Shown: one piece after another, positions 14,455 to 22,797 of the stretch
Layout of the letters: each line of letters starts with the position of its first letter
Position numbering within the stretch: position 1 is the stretch's first letter
Assembly (NCBI GenBank): GCA_002308755.1
Contig: DBVR01000035.1
Coordinates: 1-25,568 of the forward strand
Source of the DNA: Christensenella sp. UBA1259
GTDB lineage: Bacteria; Bacillota; Clostridia; Christensenellales; Borkfalkiaceae
Direction: 5' to 3'
DNA length: 25,568 bases
The notes under the pieces: model-generated
Told to the model about the DNA's origin: nothing
The model's input: the letters and a program-made list of their open reading frames with translations, nothing else
The model's database searches: none
Program-made: the position numbers and the translations under genes

Positions 14455-15860
14455 CCGTTTTTCCTTAAATATTCGTCTATGGCTTTGCCCGCGGTCTTGC
14501 CCGCCCCCATAGCCGATATCACCGTCGCCGCGCCCGTTACCGCGTCGCCGCCGGCGTAAACGCCTTCTTTCGACGTAAGCCCGTTTTCGTCCACGATTAT
14601 CCCGCCGTGAGCGTTGACGGTAAGATTTTCCGTCGTGCTCTTTATAAGCGGGTTGGGAGAAGTGCCTATCGCCATTATCACCGTGTCGAGTTTTATCTCG
14701 AATTCCGAACCTTCTATCGGCACGGGACGGCGACGGCCTTTGGCGTCGGGTTCGCCGAGTTGCATTTTTATGCATTTCATACCCGTTACCCTGCCGTTTA
14801 ACGGATTGCGCGGGTTTTCGGGATCGTTAAAGCCCAGAATTTCCACGGGATTGCAGAGAAGTTTGAATTCTATCCCTTCTTCTTCGGCGTGCTCCACTTC
14901 TTCCTTTCTCGCGGGAAGTTCTTCCATAGAACGGCGGTACACTATGTACACGTTGTCCGCACCGAGTCTAAGCGCGGTCCTTGCGGCGTCCATAGCGACG
15001 TTGCCGCCGCCCACCACCGCAACCTTGCCGCCTTTCATTATAGGCGTTTCGGGATCTTGTAGATACGCCTTCATCAGATTGCTGCGCGTTAAAAATTCGT
15101 TGGCGGAATAAACGCCTTTGAGCGATTCGCCCTTTATGTTCATAAAATTAGGCAGTCCCGCGCCCGAACCTATGAAAACCGCTTTATATCCCATACCGAA
15201 AAGTTCGTCCACGGTAAGGGTTTTGCCTATTACGACGTTGGTCGTAAAGGTAACGCCCCTTTTCTTTAAGCCTTCCACTTCTTTTTTGACTATGCTCTTG
15301 GGTAAACGGAATTCCGGTATCCCGTAGACCAAAACCCCGCCTTCGGTGTGCAACGCTTCGAAAACCGTTACCTTATAGCCTTTCCCCGCAAGTTCCCCCG
15401 CGCACGCAAGCCCCGAAGGTCCCGAACCCACTATCGCGACCTTTTCGCCCGTCGGCGCGACGTATTCTTTTTCGTCGTCGTTTGCGTTATGAAAGTCCGC
15501 TACGAACCGTTCTAATCTACCTATCGCCACCGGCTCGAACTTGATTCCGAGAGTACATTTACTTTCGCATTGAGTTTCCTGCGGGCAGACTCTTCCGCAC
15601 ACGGCGGGAAGAGAAGACGATTCGCTTATTATATCGTACGCGCCCGAAAAATCTCCTTCCTTTATGCGGGAAATGAAATTCGGTATATCTATGCCTACGG
15701 GACATCCCGACACGCACGGCTTGTTTTTGCAGTTCAAGCACCGCTGCGCTTCCTTTACCGCTATCTCCGCCGAATATCCCAAAGCCACTTCGTTGAAATT
15801 ATGCGCCCTTTCCTTCGCGTCCTGCGTGGGCATTTCGTATTTTTTCGCAACTATCGCCAT
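14451..15860 (-). CDS. nfnB: NfnB-like subunit (GltD-type FAD/[4Fe-4S] oxidoreductase)
   Basis: This 469-residue protein has the glutamate-synthase small-subunit architecture. Eight cysteines for two [4Fe-4S] clusters sit at the N-terminus (Cys41, 44, 49, 53 and Cys88, 92, 98, 102). A FAD-binding GSGPSGLACAGELA follows at about 145, then an NAD(P)-binding VAVVGGGNVAMDAARTAL. The neighbour upstream is an NfnA-like protein, and no glutamate synthase large subunit is nearby. I therefore read the pair as NfnAB, the electron-bifurcating NADH-dependent reduced ferredoxin:NADP+ oxidoreductase that makes NADPH in anaerobes. It starts 7 bp after the nfnA stop and overlaps fumC by 4 bp. A stand-alone GltA-type enzyme is the less likely alternative. 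Confidence 0.88.
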   Translation of the reverse strand: MAIVAKKYEMPTQDAKERAHNFNEVALGYSAEIAVKEAQRCLNCKNKPCVSGCPVGIDIPNFISRIKEGDFSGAYDIISESSSLPAVCGRVCPQETQCESKCTLGIKFEPVAIGRLERFVADFHNANDDEKEYVAPTGEKVAIVGSGPSGLACAGELAGKGYKVTVFEALHTEGGVLVYGIPEFRLPKSIVKKEVEGLKKRGVTFTTNVVIGKTLTVDELFGMGYKAVFIGSGAGLPNFMNIKGESLKGVYSANEFLTRSNLMKAYLQDPETPIMKGGKVAVVGGGNVAMDAARTALRLGADNVYIVYRRSMEELPARKEEVEHAEEEGIEFKLLCNPVEILGFNDPENPRNPLNGRVTGMKCIKMQLGEPDAKGRRRPVPIEGSEFEIKLDTVIMAIGTSPNPLIKSTTENLTVNAHGGIIVDENGLTSKEGVYAGGDAVTGAATVISAMGAGKTAGKAIDEYLRKNG

Positions 15861-15867
15861 TTTTCAC

Positions 15868-16716
15868 CTACACGTTCTTAAATAAATTACAGGTCTTTTC
15901 TCTCGCGCGTTTTTCAAAGTCCGCGTACGCGTTGTTTCTGGACGCCGCTTCGTCGAAATCCACTTCGTAACCGTTGAAATCCGGTCCGTCCACACAGGCA
16001 AAGCGCGTTATCTTTTCGCCGTTTCTGTTAAGGGTAAGCCTGCACCCGCCGCACATACCCGTACCGTCTATCATAATGGGGTTCATGGACACCGTTACGG
16101 GAATACCGTACTCTTTTGCGGTAAGCGTAACGAATTTCATCATTACGATAGGTCCTATCGCTATTATCGTATCGAATTTCTCACCGCTTTCCAGCATCTT
16201 TTTAAGCGGCACGGTAACGTTGCCTTGTTCTCCGTAACTTCCGTCGTCGGTATAGACGAAAAGCCTGTCGGAAACTTTTCGGAACTCTTCTTCCAAAATT
16301 ACTATATCTTTACTCCTGAAACCTATTACGGAAGTAACTTCCGCACCGAGGCGGTGAAATTCTTCCGCCACGGGGTAGGCTATGGCGCATCCTACGCCCC
16401 CGCCCACTATACACACCTTTTTTATGCCTTCGGTCTCGGTGGGTTTTCCCAACGGACCTACGAAATCGGTTATATATTCGCCGACTTCAAGGGCGTTGAG
16501 TTTCATGGTGGTCGCGCCGACTACCTGAAAGATTATCTTTACCGCGCCCCTTTTTTTATCCGTGCCCGCCACGGTAAGCGGTATGCGTTCGCCGTTATCG
16601 CCCACGCGAAGTATTATAAACTGCCCCGGCAAGGCTTTTTGCGCCACCAGAGGTGCTTCCACTTCCATCTGCGTTACGGTTTGATTGAGTTGTTTTTTTG
16701 AAAGAATCTTATACAT
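15868..16716 (-). CDS. nfnA: NfnA-like subunit (FAD / [2Fe-2S] flavoprotein)
   Basis: This 282-residue protein has the ferredoxin-NADP reductase fold of the dihydroorotate dehydrogenase electron-transfer group. It has a flavin-binding RIPLTVAG (44-51), a dinucleotide-binding VCIVGGGVGCAIAYPVAEEF (101-120), and a C-terminal cluster site with Asp217, Cys222, Cys225 and Cys241. Asp plus three Cys is the known ligand set of the NfnA [2Fe-2S] cluster, which favours NfnA over PyrK. No pyrD is adjacent, and nfnB follows at 7 bp. The start is the ATG at 16716, with CAAGGAG just upstream; an in-frame TTG seven codons earlier is not needed. A TTTACA-17-TAAAAT promoter precedes it. Confidence 0.87.
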   Translation of the reverse strand: MYKILSKKQLNQTVTQMEVEAPLVAQKALPGQFIILRVGDNGERIPLTVAGTDKKRGAVKIIFQVVGATTMKLNALEVGEYITDFVGPLGKPTETEGIKKVCIVGGGVGCAIAYPVAEEFHRLGAEVTSVIGFRSKDIVILEEEFRKVSDRLFVYTDDGSYGEQGNVTVPLKKMLESGEKFDTIIAIGPIVMMKFVTLTAKEYGIPVTVSMNPIMIDGTGMCGGCRLTLNRNGEKITRFACVDGPDFNGYEVDFDEAASRNNAYADFEKRAREKTCNLFKNV

Positions 16717-16741
16717 GGTCGCTCCTTGAAATATCAACCCT

Positions 16742-16770
16742 ATTTTAACATTTTTTACGCCGTTTGTAAA
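16742..16770 (-). promoter_or_regulatory. Vegetative promoter for nfnA-nfnB-fumC
   Basis: TTTACA (16765-16770) and TAAAAT (16742-16747) are 17 nt apart, giving a leader of about 20 nt. The promoter begins just after the terminator of the nucleoside transporter operon. Confidence 0.7.
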
Positions 16771-16788
16771 CGGATATGCGATAAAAAA

Positions 16789-16819
16789 CGCCCTTGCGGA
16801 AAATTCTTCCGCAAGGGCG
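16789..16819 (-). terminator. Terminator of the xpt-nucleoside transporter operon
   Basis: A perfect 13-bp stem (16807-16819 with 16789-16801) closes a 5-nt loop and is followed on the minus strand by TTTTTTAT. It ends the operon 13 nt after the last permease gene. Confidence 0.92.
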
Positions 16820-16832
16820 GACTGTTTATCTG

Positions 16833-17795
16833 CTATCTGTCCTCTCGGAAATAGTTAAGTCCCAAAGCCGCGGGCGGCTGAACGTTCTTACTGCCGAAAA
16901 TACTCGTGAATATAAGAACTATTATGGTAACGACGTACGGCAGAATCTTTAAGAGGGACATCTGCGAGAAAGATATCCCCGTGATCTTAAATGCAAGAAT
17001 ATACAAAACAGCGAATATGAAAGAACCTAAAATACTCAGATTCGGACGCCAGAGGGTAAATATAACGAGCGCTACGGATAACCAGCCCAAAGCCTCTATC
17101 GTAGAAGCGTTTTCCCAACTGCCGCCGAGATAACCCATTATATAGTAGAAGCCGCCGAGCCCCGCTATGCCGCTACCGATAAGTATCGCGGAATATTTAT
17201 ATGCGGTAACGTTTATTCCCGCGGCGTCAGCCGTAGCGGGATTTTCCCCGATAGACCTTAAACGCAATCCCGTTTTGGTCTTTTTAAGAAATATCGAGGT
17301 AACGACCGCTATCGCTATCGCCACGTACACCAGAATACCATAGGAAAGAAAGATCTCGCCGAACCAACCCAAATCGCCGGCAAACGACAACCCTCTGTTT
17401 ATTATTCTGCTTGCGCGGTACAGATAATCTCTGTCCACGAAATTGTCGATAAAAAACTGTGTGAACCCGACGCCGAAAGTCGTAAGGGCAAGTCCCGTTA
17501 TGTTTTGATTGCAACGGAGGCTAACGGTCAGAAAGCCGTATATCCCGCCGACGACCGCGGCAAACAAAAATGCCAACGCCACGGAAATCAATACGAGTAC
17601 CAGCCAGGACACGTGATTTCCGAAAGTGCTGACGCAAAGGTACGCACCCAAGCACCCGCCTGCCGTACCGGAACACATAATACCGGGGATGCCGAGATTT
17701 AAGTGCCCCGATTTTTCCGTTATTATCTCGCCGACGCAACCGAAAAGGAACACTGCGGCGAGAGGAATAGCACCGGTAATAAGCGAAACGAACAT
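16833..17795 (-). CDS. nupQ: Nucleoside ABC transporter permease (NupQ/YufQ-like)
   Basis: This 320-residue multi-pass membrane protein is the second permease of a BMP-type nucleoside importer (BPD_transp_2 family). Recognisable elements are GEIITEKSGHLNLGIPGIMCSGT at about 25-47 and GLRLRSIGENPATADAAGINVTAYKYSAILIGSGIAGLGG, the cytoplasmic loop typical of the family. AAAGGAGG precedes the ATG, whose first base overlaps the stop of the preceding permease (TAATG). It is the last gene of the operon, before a strong terminator. The nucleoside assignment rests on family plus the linked xpt and guanine riboswitch; a simple-sugar substrate would be the alternative on sequence alone. Confidence 0.87.
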   Translation of the reverse strand: MFVSLITGAIPLAAVFLFGCVGEIITEKSGHLNLGIPGIMCSGTAGGCLGAYLCVSTFGNHVSWLVLVLISVALAFLFAAVVGGIYGFLTVSLRCNQNITGLALTTFGVGFTQFFIDNFVDRDYLYRASRIINRGLSFAGDLGWFGEIFLSYGILVYVAIAIAVVTSIFLKKTKTGLRLRSIGENPATADAAGINVTAYKYSAILIGSGIAGLGGFYYIMGYLGGSWENASTIEALGWLSVALVIFTLWRPNLSILGSFIFAVLYILAFKITGISFSQMSLLKILPYVVTIIVLIFTSIFGSKNVQPPAALGLNYFREDR

Positions 17796-18937
17796 TACTC
17801 ATTACCTCCTTTACCTTTTTGCGTCGAATTCTCGATTGCCGTAAAATCCGTCTTGTTTTTCTTGCGGAAAATGAGTTTATACGTTATGAAGAATTCACAA
17901 CCTATTATAAAGAAATATATGATACCCAAAACGACGTTGCCTATGGCGTCGTTGTAGAACCCGAAGTCTTGTCTTACCTGTCCCATACCCTTGGAAATAA
18001 AGGTAATAAGCCCACACGTTCCTATAAGCACCAAAGGATTGAATTTGGCAAGCCAGGAAGCCATAATGCCCGTAAAGCCCATATTGTTGACTATTTCGGA
18101 ACTTACGGTATAGTTGATGCTTCCGCCTATTAAAAGCCCCATAAGTCCGCACATGGCACCCGAAAGAATAAGCGTTCTTATAACGACTTTTTTAACGTTG
18201 ATACCCACGTACCTTGCGGTGTTCTCGCTTTCGCCGACGACGGAAAGTTCGTAGCCGTGCTTACTGCGGCTGAGGTAGAAAAACATAAACACCGTTAAAA
18301 TCGCGGAAACGATTATAGTAAGCAGATACCCGTTACCGATATTCGGAAGGCGTCCGTAAACTTCGGGCGACAAACTTCCCGAACCGCTCGGCGCCCACAC
18401 CGTTATCATGTAAACGACAAGCCCTTGCGCAACGTAATTCATCATAAGCGTGAACAACGTTTCGTTTGTCTTGAAAAACGCTTTGAATATCGCGGGGATC
18501 ACCGCCCATGCGGCTCCCGCCAGAACACTTGCCACCGTCATTATCGCGATTATGCCCGCATCCGGAATTTTGCCGCCGAGATTACGCATACACGCAATAG
18601 TTACGAGACAACCCATAAGAACTTGTCCGTTTGCGCCCAGATTCCAGAATTTCATTTTGAACGCAGGCAAAAGCGCGAGAGATATGCCGAGAAGCAGTGC
18701 CGTATCCCTCAAAAACGTCCAGAACCTGCGCTCCGTGCCGAACACTCCCGAAAACATAGACGAAAACATTTCCAGCGGATTGCTTTTATCGGAAGACGCA
18801 ACCACGCAAAGAATACTCGTCAGAAGGATTCCCGCCACTATCGCGCCCGCATAGATACCGAGACGTTTAAGCAACGTGATATTACCGCGTTTTACCATGT
18901 GGAACAAAGGTTCTCTGACGGTCTTAACTTCTTCCAT
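17795..18937 (-). CDS. nupP: Nucleoside ABC transporter permease (NupP/YufP-like)
   Basis: This 380-residue permease has a cytoplasmic N-terminus of about 20 residues, then many hydrophobic segments. The family loop KHGYELSVVGESENTARYVGINVKKVVIRTLILSGAMCGLMG sits in the second half, and FKMKFWNLGANGQVLMGCL lies nearer the N-terminus, both typical of BPD_transp_2 nucleoside permeases. The start at 18937 overlaps the ATPase gene by 14 bp and is supported by AAAGGAGG directly upstream. It forms the channel with the NupQ-like protein. Its short Lys-rich C-terminal tail (FRKKNKTDFTAIENSTQKGKGG) is likely cytoplasmic. Confidence 0.87.
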   Translation of the reverse strand: MEEVKTVREPLFHMVKRGNITLLKRLGIYAGAIVAGILLTSILCVVASSDKSNPLEMFSSMFSGVFGTERRFWTFLRDTALLLGISLALLPAFKMKFWNLGANGQVLMGCLVTIACMRNLGGKIPDAGIIAIMTVASVLAGAAWAVIPAIFKAFFKTNETLFTLMMNYVAQGLVVYMITVWAPSGSGSLSPEVYGRLPNIGNGYLLTIIVSAILTVFMFFYLSRSKHGYELSVVGESENTARYVGINVKKVVIRTLILSGAMCGLMGLLIGGSINYTVSSEIVNNMGFTGIMASWLAKFNPLVLIGTCGLITFISKGMGQVRQDFGFYNDAIGNVVLGIIYFFIIGCEFFITYKLIFRKKNKTDFTAIENSTQKGKGGNE

Positions 18938-20543
18938 CGGTTGCCTCCTTTTCCTGACGTTCTTCTTCGCTCTTCCACTCCTCTTCGGTAAGGTTGCTGT
19001 CTTTTGCGAAGCCTAAATTCTTGTCTTTCTTCTCTTCCGTAAGGTCTAATGATCCCGTCATCATAAGTCCCAACTGTTCCTTCGTGGTCTTTTCGGCGTG
19101 AACTATACCCATCACTTTGCCGTGGCATAAAACCATTATCTTATCGCAAAGGGCAAGCATAACGTCCAGATCTTCGCCGATAAACAGAACTCCCGTGCCT
19201 TTCTTTTTCTGTTCGTTTAATATGTCGTATATAACGTAGGAAGAGTTTATGTCCAAGCCCCTTACGGGATACGCCGTGATAATCACGTTGGGCCCCGCTT
19301 CTATTTCCCTGCCGACCAGAACTTTTTGCACGTTGCCGCCGGACAGTTTTCTTACGGGCGTTTCGGAAGACGGGGTAACTATTTCCAACCTTTTTATAAG
19401 CGCGTTGGCACGTTCTCTTGCGGACTTTCTGTCAACGAAAGGACCTTTACCTTCCCCGTAAGTTTTAAGCATCATATTGTCGGTAATGGAAAAGGACGGC
19501 GCAAGCCCCATGCCCAGACGGTCTTCGGGAATAAAACTCATGGAAACGCCTTTTTCTATTATAGTCCTCGGCGGGAGCCCTATTATGTTTTCTCCTTTGT
19601 GCATTATAAGTCCGCTCTTTATGGGACGCAATCCCGCAATCGCTTCGCAGAGTTCTTTCTGACCGCAACCCGCTATCCCCGCAACGCCTAATATTTCGCC
19701 GCCGCGGATATAGAAACTCGCGTCGTCTATCGCAACGTTGCCGTCGTCGGAATTGATACATAGATTTCTTATTTCGAGAAGCGGTCTGTCGAATTCCGTC
19801 TTCGGACGGTCTATTTTAAGTTCGACTTTTTTTCCCACCATCATTTCGGTGAGATCTTTCTGGTTGGTTTTTGCGGTGTCCACCGTACCGACGTATTCGC
19901 CTTTACGGAGTATCGACACGCGGTCGGATATCGCCAGCACTTCGTTCAATTTATGCGTTATTATGATTATCGACTTGCCGTCTTCCTTCATTTTGCGCAG
20001 CACCGCAAAGAGTTTTTCCGTCTCCTGCGGGGTCAAAACCGCCGTAGGTTCGTCTAAAATAAGGATATCCGCGCCCCTGTACAGAACTTTTATTATTTCG
20101 ACCGTCTGTTTTTCCGAGACGGACATCTCGTATATTTTCTTTTTGGGATCTATATCGAAACCGTAGCGCTCGGCTATCTCGCGCACACGGGTATTTACGT
20201 TTTTAAGAGAACCTTTTTCTTTCACGCCGAGAATAATGTTTTCCGCAGCGGAAAATATATCCACCAACTTAAAATGCTGGTGTATCATGCCTATTTTGTA
20301 AAGATAGGCGTCTTTGGGCGATTTTATCACGACTTCCTTGCCGTCTATAAATATCTGCCCTTCGTCGGGAGCGTATATCCCCGATATCGTATTCATGAGA
20401 GTGGTCTTACCGCTCCCGTTTTCCCCCAAAAGGGACAAAATCTCGCCCTTGTAAAGGGTAAGATTTACGTTTTTATTCGCCATTACTTTCCCGGGAAAGT
20501 ATTTGCAAATATTTTTAAGTTCCAAAGCGACTTGTCTTTCCAC
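18924..20543 (-). CDS. nupO: Nucleoside ABC transporter ATP-binding protein (NupO/YufO-like)
   Basis: This 539-residue protein has two fused nucleotide-binding domains. The first has Walker A GENGSGKTT (40-48), a diverged signature MSVSEKQTVEI and Walker B ILILDEPTAVLTP. The second has a degenerate P-loop (GVAGIAGCGQKELCEA), a good signature LSGGNVQKV and ITAYPVRGLDI in the Walker B region, the asymmetric pattern usual for sugar and nucleoside importers. The start is GTG at 20543 with AGAGG upstream. A charged tail of about 35 residues (rich in Glu and Lys) ends the protein. A large hairpin (20571-20606) separates it from the binding-protein gene, probably lowering its expression relative to that gene. 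Confidence 0.9.
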   Translation of the reverse strand: MERQVALELKNICKYFPGKVMANKNVNLTLYKGEILSLLGENGSGKTTLMNTISGIYAPDEGQIFIDGKEVVIKSPKDAYLYKIGMIHQHFKLVDIFSAAENIILGVKEKGSLKNVNTRVREIAERYGFDIDPKKKIYEMSVSEKQTVEIIKVLYRGADILILDEPTAVLTPQETEKLFAVLRKMKEDGKSIIIITHKLNEVLAISDRVSILRKGEYVGTVDTAKTNQKDLTEMMVGKKVELKIDRPKTEFDRPLLEIRNLCINSDDGNVAIDDASFYIRGGEILGVAGIAGCGQKELCEAIAGLRPIKSGLIMHKGENIIGLPPRTIIEKGVSMSFIPEDRLGMGLAPSFSITDNMMLKTYGEGKGPFVDRKSARERANALIKRLEIVTPSSETPVRKLSGGNVQKVLVGREIEAGPNVIITAYPVRGLDINSSYVIYDILNEQKKKGTGVLFIGEDLDVMLALCDKIMVLCHGKVMGIVHAEKTTKEQLGLMMTGSLDLTEEKKDKNLGFAKDSNLTEEEWKSEEERQEKEATDGRS

Positions 20544-20570
20544 AATGACCTCTGTTTTGTAGGAATTTTT

Positions 20571-20606
20571 AAATCGTTCGGAGCGCCGTTGCGCTCCGAA
20601 CGATTT
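20571..20606 (-). other. Intercistronic 15-bp hairpin between nupN and nupO
   Basis: A perfect 15-bp inverted repeat (20571-20585 with 20592-20606) closes a 6-base loop in the 83-bp gap. On the minus strand it is followed by AAAAATTCC, not a T-tract, so it is better read as a 3'-end-protecting or processing hairpin. Such elements often leave more mRNA for the binding protein than for the membrane components. Confidence 0.75.
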
Positions 20607-20626
20607 AAGTTGCGATCTTGTCTTGA

Positions 20627-21991
20627 TTACTCTTCGTCGAAAGTAATAAATATAGGTTTGCCGTCGTCGTCGGTTCCGTACACTGCGTTAAGATAGGTAA
20701 CGCCGTCTATTTGGATATCAAAATAAGGAGCCGAACGGAATTCGGATTCCGCAAAATAGGTCGTACCGCCCTCGGTCTTTATAACGTTGGTGTCGGGAGT
20801 AAAGTCATCGTCGGTGTCAACGTCAGCCATGTAAGACGCTACGGTCCTTCCGTCTACCGTAAACTTGCTGCAATCGAACACTTTGAGAGAACCGTCGAGT
20901 AATTTACCTCTTACTTCAACGAGTTTTTCAACGGTGCCTTCCGCCATAACGTCGCCGTTAATAGCAGTCAAAGCCACCATGCAACCGTCGTTTATGGTTC
21001 CCGCAAAATCGGTGGGAACGGCTTCGGCATTACCGCCAACGGAGGCGATTATCCACTTAAAGTAATACGTCCAGTCGATCTTGGAGGAAATTATGAACGT
21101 ATCGGGGCAAGCCTTTATGGTGCTGCCGTTGTAGGAAACGTTGGGGATACCCGCGTTTTCACAAGCGGTCGGAGCGCCCATGGAGTCGGCGTGCTGCGAA
21201 ATAAGCGCGGCGCCTCTTCTTATAAGAGTTTCGGCAGCGGTCTTTTCCGCAGTTTCGTCGTACCAGGAACCGGTGAACTGTACTTCCATAACAACATTGG
21301 GATATTCAGATCTAACGCCTAAATACCAGGAAGTGAATCCGGAAATAACTTCCGCATAAGTCCAGGCGCCGATGTAACCGACTTTAACGTTGCCGTCTTT
21401 ATCTTTGTTAGAATCTTTTATCAAACCTTTTTCACTCATTTCTTTGAGTTTGAGACCCGCTGCTACGCCGGCTAAATATCTGCCTTGATAGATGGAAGCG
21501 AACGCGTTGTGGAAGTTGGCGAGCCCTTCGGTGTGAGCGGTGGTTCCGGTCGCGTGGAAGAACTGAACTTCGGGATGAGCCTTCGCAACCGCGAGAAGAT
21601 AAGACTCGTGACCGAAAGAGTCGGCGAATATCGCTTTACAACCCTGGTCTACCAAATCCGCAGCCGTGGTCTGACACGCTTCCCCTTCGGGAATATCCGT
21701 CACGATAATGTACTGACTGCTGCTGAGTCCCAAAGCCGTGCAAGCCTTTTTGAAAGCGTCGATAAAGTTTTTGTCATAAGTGGAGCTTTCGCCGTGCAGA
21801 GTGATAAGCCCGATCTTGAAATCGCTTGCAATTTCAACGTCATCGAACTGATTGACGTTCTCGCTGGTTACCGCAGGCAATTCAACTTCGCCGACAGATT
21901 CTTTTCCGCCGTCATTGCCGCAAGCGGCAAGACCGAAACAGCACGCTACCGACATAACGGCAGTGAGTAAAAGAGTGATGAGTTTCTTCAT
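20627..21991 (-). CDS. nupN: BMP family nucleoside-binding lipoprotein (NupN-like)
   Basis: This 454-residue protein is the extracellular binding lipoprotein of the transporter. A signal peptide leads to lipobox LAAC with Cys24, and the start ATG is preceded by CAGGAGG. The BMP/PnrA family body is clear: KIGLITLHGESSTYDKNFIDAF, QGCKAIFADSFGHESYLLAVAK, GRYLAGVAAGLKLKEM and KVGYIGAWTYAEVISGFTSWYLGVRS. Known relatives bind purine nucleosides. It is longer than the usual 330-370 residues: a C-terminal part after about 385 (Asp/Thr-rich DVDTDDDFTPDTNV, then FDIQIDGVTYLNAVYGTDDD) looks like an extension. It lies 46 bp after xpt and should be under the same guanine riboswitch. Confidence 0.9.
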   Translation of the reverse strand: MKKLITLLLTAVMSVACCFGLAACGNDGGKESVGEVELPAVTSENVNQFDDVEIASDFKIGLITLHGESSTYDKNFIDAFKKACTALGLSSSQYIIVTDIPEGEACQTTAADLVDQGCKAIFADSFGHESYLLAVAKAHPEVQFFHATGTTAHTEGLANFHNAFASIYQGRYLAGVAAGLKLKEMSEKGLIKDSNKDKDGNVKVGYIGAWTYAEVISGFTSWYLGVRSEYPNVVMEVQFTGSWYDETAEKTAAETLIRRGAALISQHADSMGAPTACENAGIPNVSYNGSTIKACPDTFIISSKIDWTYYFKWIIASVGGNAEAVPTDFAGTINDGCMVALTAINGDVMAEGTVEKLVEVRGKLLDGSLKVFDCSKFTVDGRTVASYMADVDTDDDFTPDTNVIKTEGGTTYFAESEFRSAPYFDIQIDGVTYLNAVYGTDDDGKPIFITFDEE

Positions 21992-22037
21992 TTTAATAAA
22001 ACCTCCTGACCCTTATACAGGGTTTATTTACCTTTGG

Positions 22038-22610
22038 TTATGCGCGGAATTTTATTCCGCCCGCGTTCATCTCGTCTATAACGGCGAGAGAATATATATC
22101 GACGCCCCTGTTACGAAGCGCGTCGCCGCCGCACTGAAAACCCTTTTCTATGGCGATAGCGACTCCGCAAAGTTCAGCCCCCGCGTCCTTTATTATTGAA
22201 ATAAGCGCGTTTACCGCTTGTCCGTTAGCCAAAAAATCGTCCGCAACGAGTACGACGTCTTTCTCGGACAAGTACTCTTTGGGGACGATAAGTTTGTTGG
22301 CGGTCTTATGAGTGAAAGAATAACAGTCGGCGCAAAACGTTTCGCCGTCTACATTCGTCGTCATGCTCTTCTTGGCAAAGACGGCGTCGCAGGAAAACCT
22401 TTCGGCGATAAAGCAGGCGAACGCTATGCCCGACGCTTCCACGGTGAGAACTTTGGTAACCTTCTTATCCTTAAAATGCGCGAAAACGTCGTCCGCCATT
22501 GCGGAAAGAAGTTTTACGTCTATCTGATTGTTGAGAAAAGAACCGACTTTTAAAACGTCGCCGGATAAAACTTTTCCCTTTTTCAGGATAGTCTCTTTAA
22601 GAAGCTCCAT
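22038..22610 (-). CDS. xpt: Xanthine phosphoribosyltransferase
   Basis: Xpt salvages xanthine (and to some degree guanine) by joining it to PRPP to give XMP in the cytoplasm. The 190-residue length matches. It begins MELLKETILKKGKVLSGDVLKVGSFLNNQID and carries the PRPP-binding VLVADDFLANGQA at about 120-132, both characteristic of Firmicutes Xpt. AGAGGAA precedes the ATG. It is the first gene after the guanine riboswitch and is followed at 46 bp by the nucleoside transporter genes, which makes a purine uptake-and-salvage operon. In B. subtilis xpt is joined instead to the xanthine permease gene pbuX. Confidence 0.95.
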   Translation of the reverse strand: MELLKETILKKGKVLSGDVLKVGSFLNNQIDVKLLSAMADDVFAHFKDKKVTKVLTVEASGIAFACFIAERFSCDAVFAKKSMTTNVDGETFCADCYSFTHKTANKLIVPKEYLSEKDVVLVADDFLANGQAVNALISIIKDAGAELCGVAIAIEKGFQCGGDALRNRGVDIYSLAVIDEMNAGGIKFRA

Positions 22611-22639
22611 AAATTCCTCTCGTGTTTTAAAAACGAAAA

Positions 22640-22661
22640 ACAGGTCTTTAAAAAAACCTGT
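22640..22661 (-). terminator. Expression-platform terminator of the xpt riboswitch
   Basis: On the minus strand ACAGGT pairs with ACCTGT (inner T/A pairs can extend it), followed by TTTTCGTTTTT. It lies between the guanine aptamer and the xpt start, and should form when guanine is bound. Confidence 0.82.
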
Positions 22662-22710
22662 CTGCCAATAAAGCGCCTGTATTCCGAAGGAAATCCCTAC
22701 GGAAAGTCAT

Positions 22711-22776
22711 CCAATAGTCGCACGGTAGGCGGTGCGGTAGAAACGTTCGTGCCGTAAAATTACGAACCTATATTGG
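22711..22776 (-). promoter_or_regulatory. Purine riboswitch aptamer, guanine class
   Basis: P1 is CCAATA paired with TATTGG. The conserved core is present: TATAGG at the 5' side, a P2 arm whose loop runs through AATTTTACGG, the invariant TTTCTACC in J2/3, a P3 arm GCAC...GTGC, and GACTAT in J3/1. The C in GACTAT is the specificity base (position 74 in the xpt aptamer), so guanine or hypoxanthine is expected rather than adenine. It lies upstream of xpt, its classic target. Confidence 0.93.
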
Positions 22777-22797
22777 CAAAATTCAATTTACGCTTAA

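Noticed and set aside
14455..14775. 107-residue N-terminal extension of fumC
   Set aside because: It lies wholly inside nfnB, is Arg-rich shadow sequence, and the ATG at 14454 has a good ribosome site and the family N-terminus.
14451..16716. Glutamate synthase small subunit plus PyrK-type dihydroorotate dehydrogenase subunit
   Set aside because: No glutamate synthase large subunit or pyrD is nearby, and the adjacent pair with the Asp-Cys3 cluster ligands fits NfnAB better.
20571..20606. Rho-independent terminator after the BMP gene
   Set aside because: No T-tract follows on the minus strand, and the downstream ATPase and permease genes have no promoter of their own that I can see.
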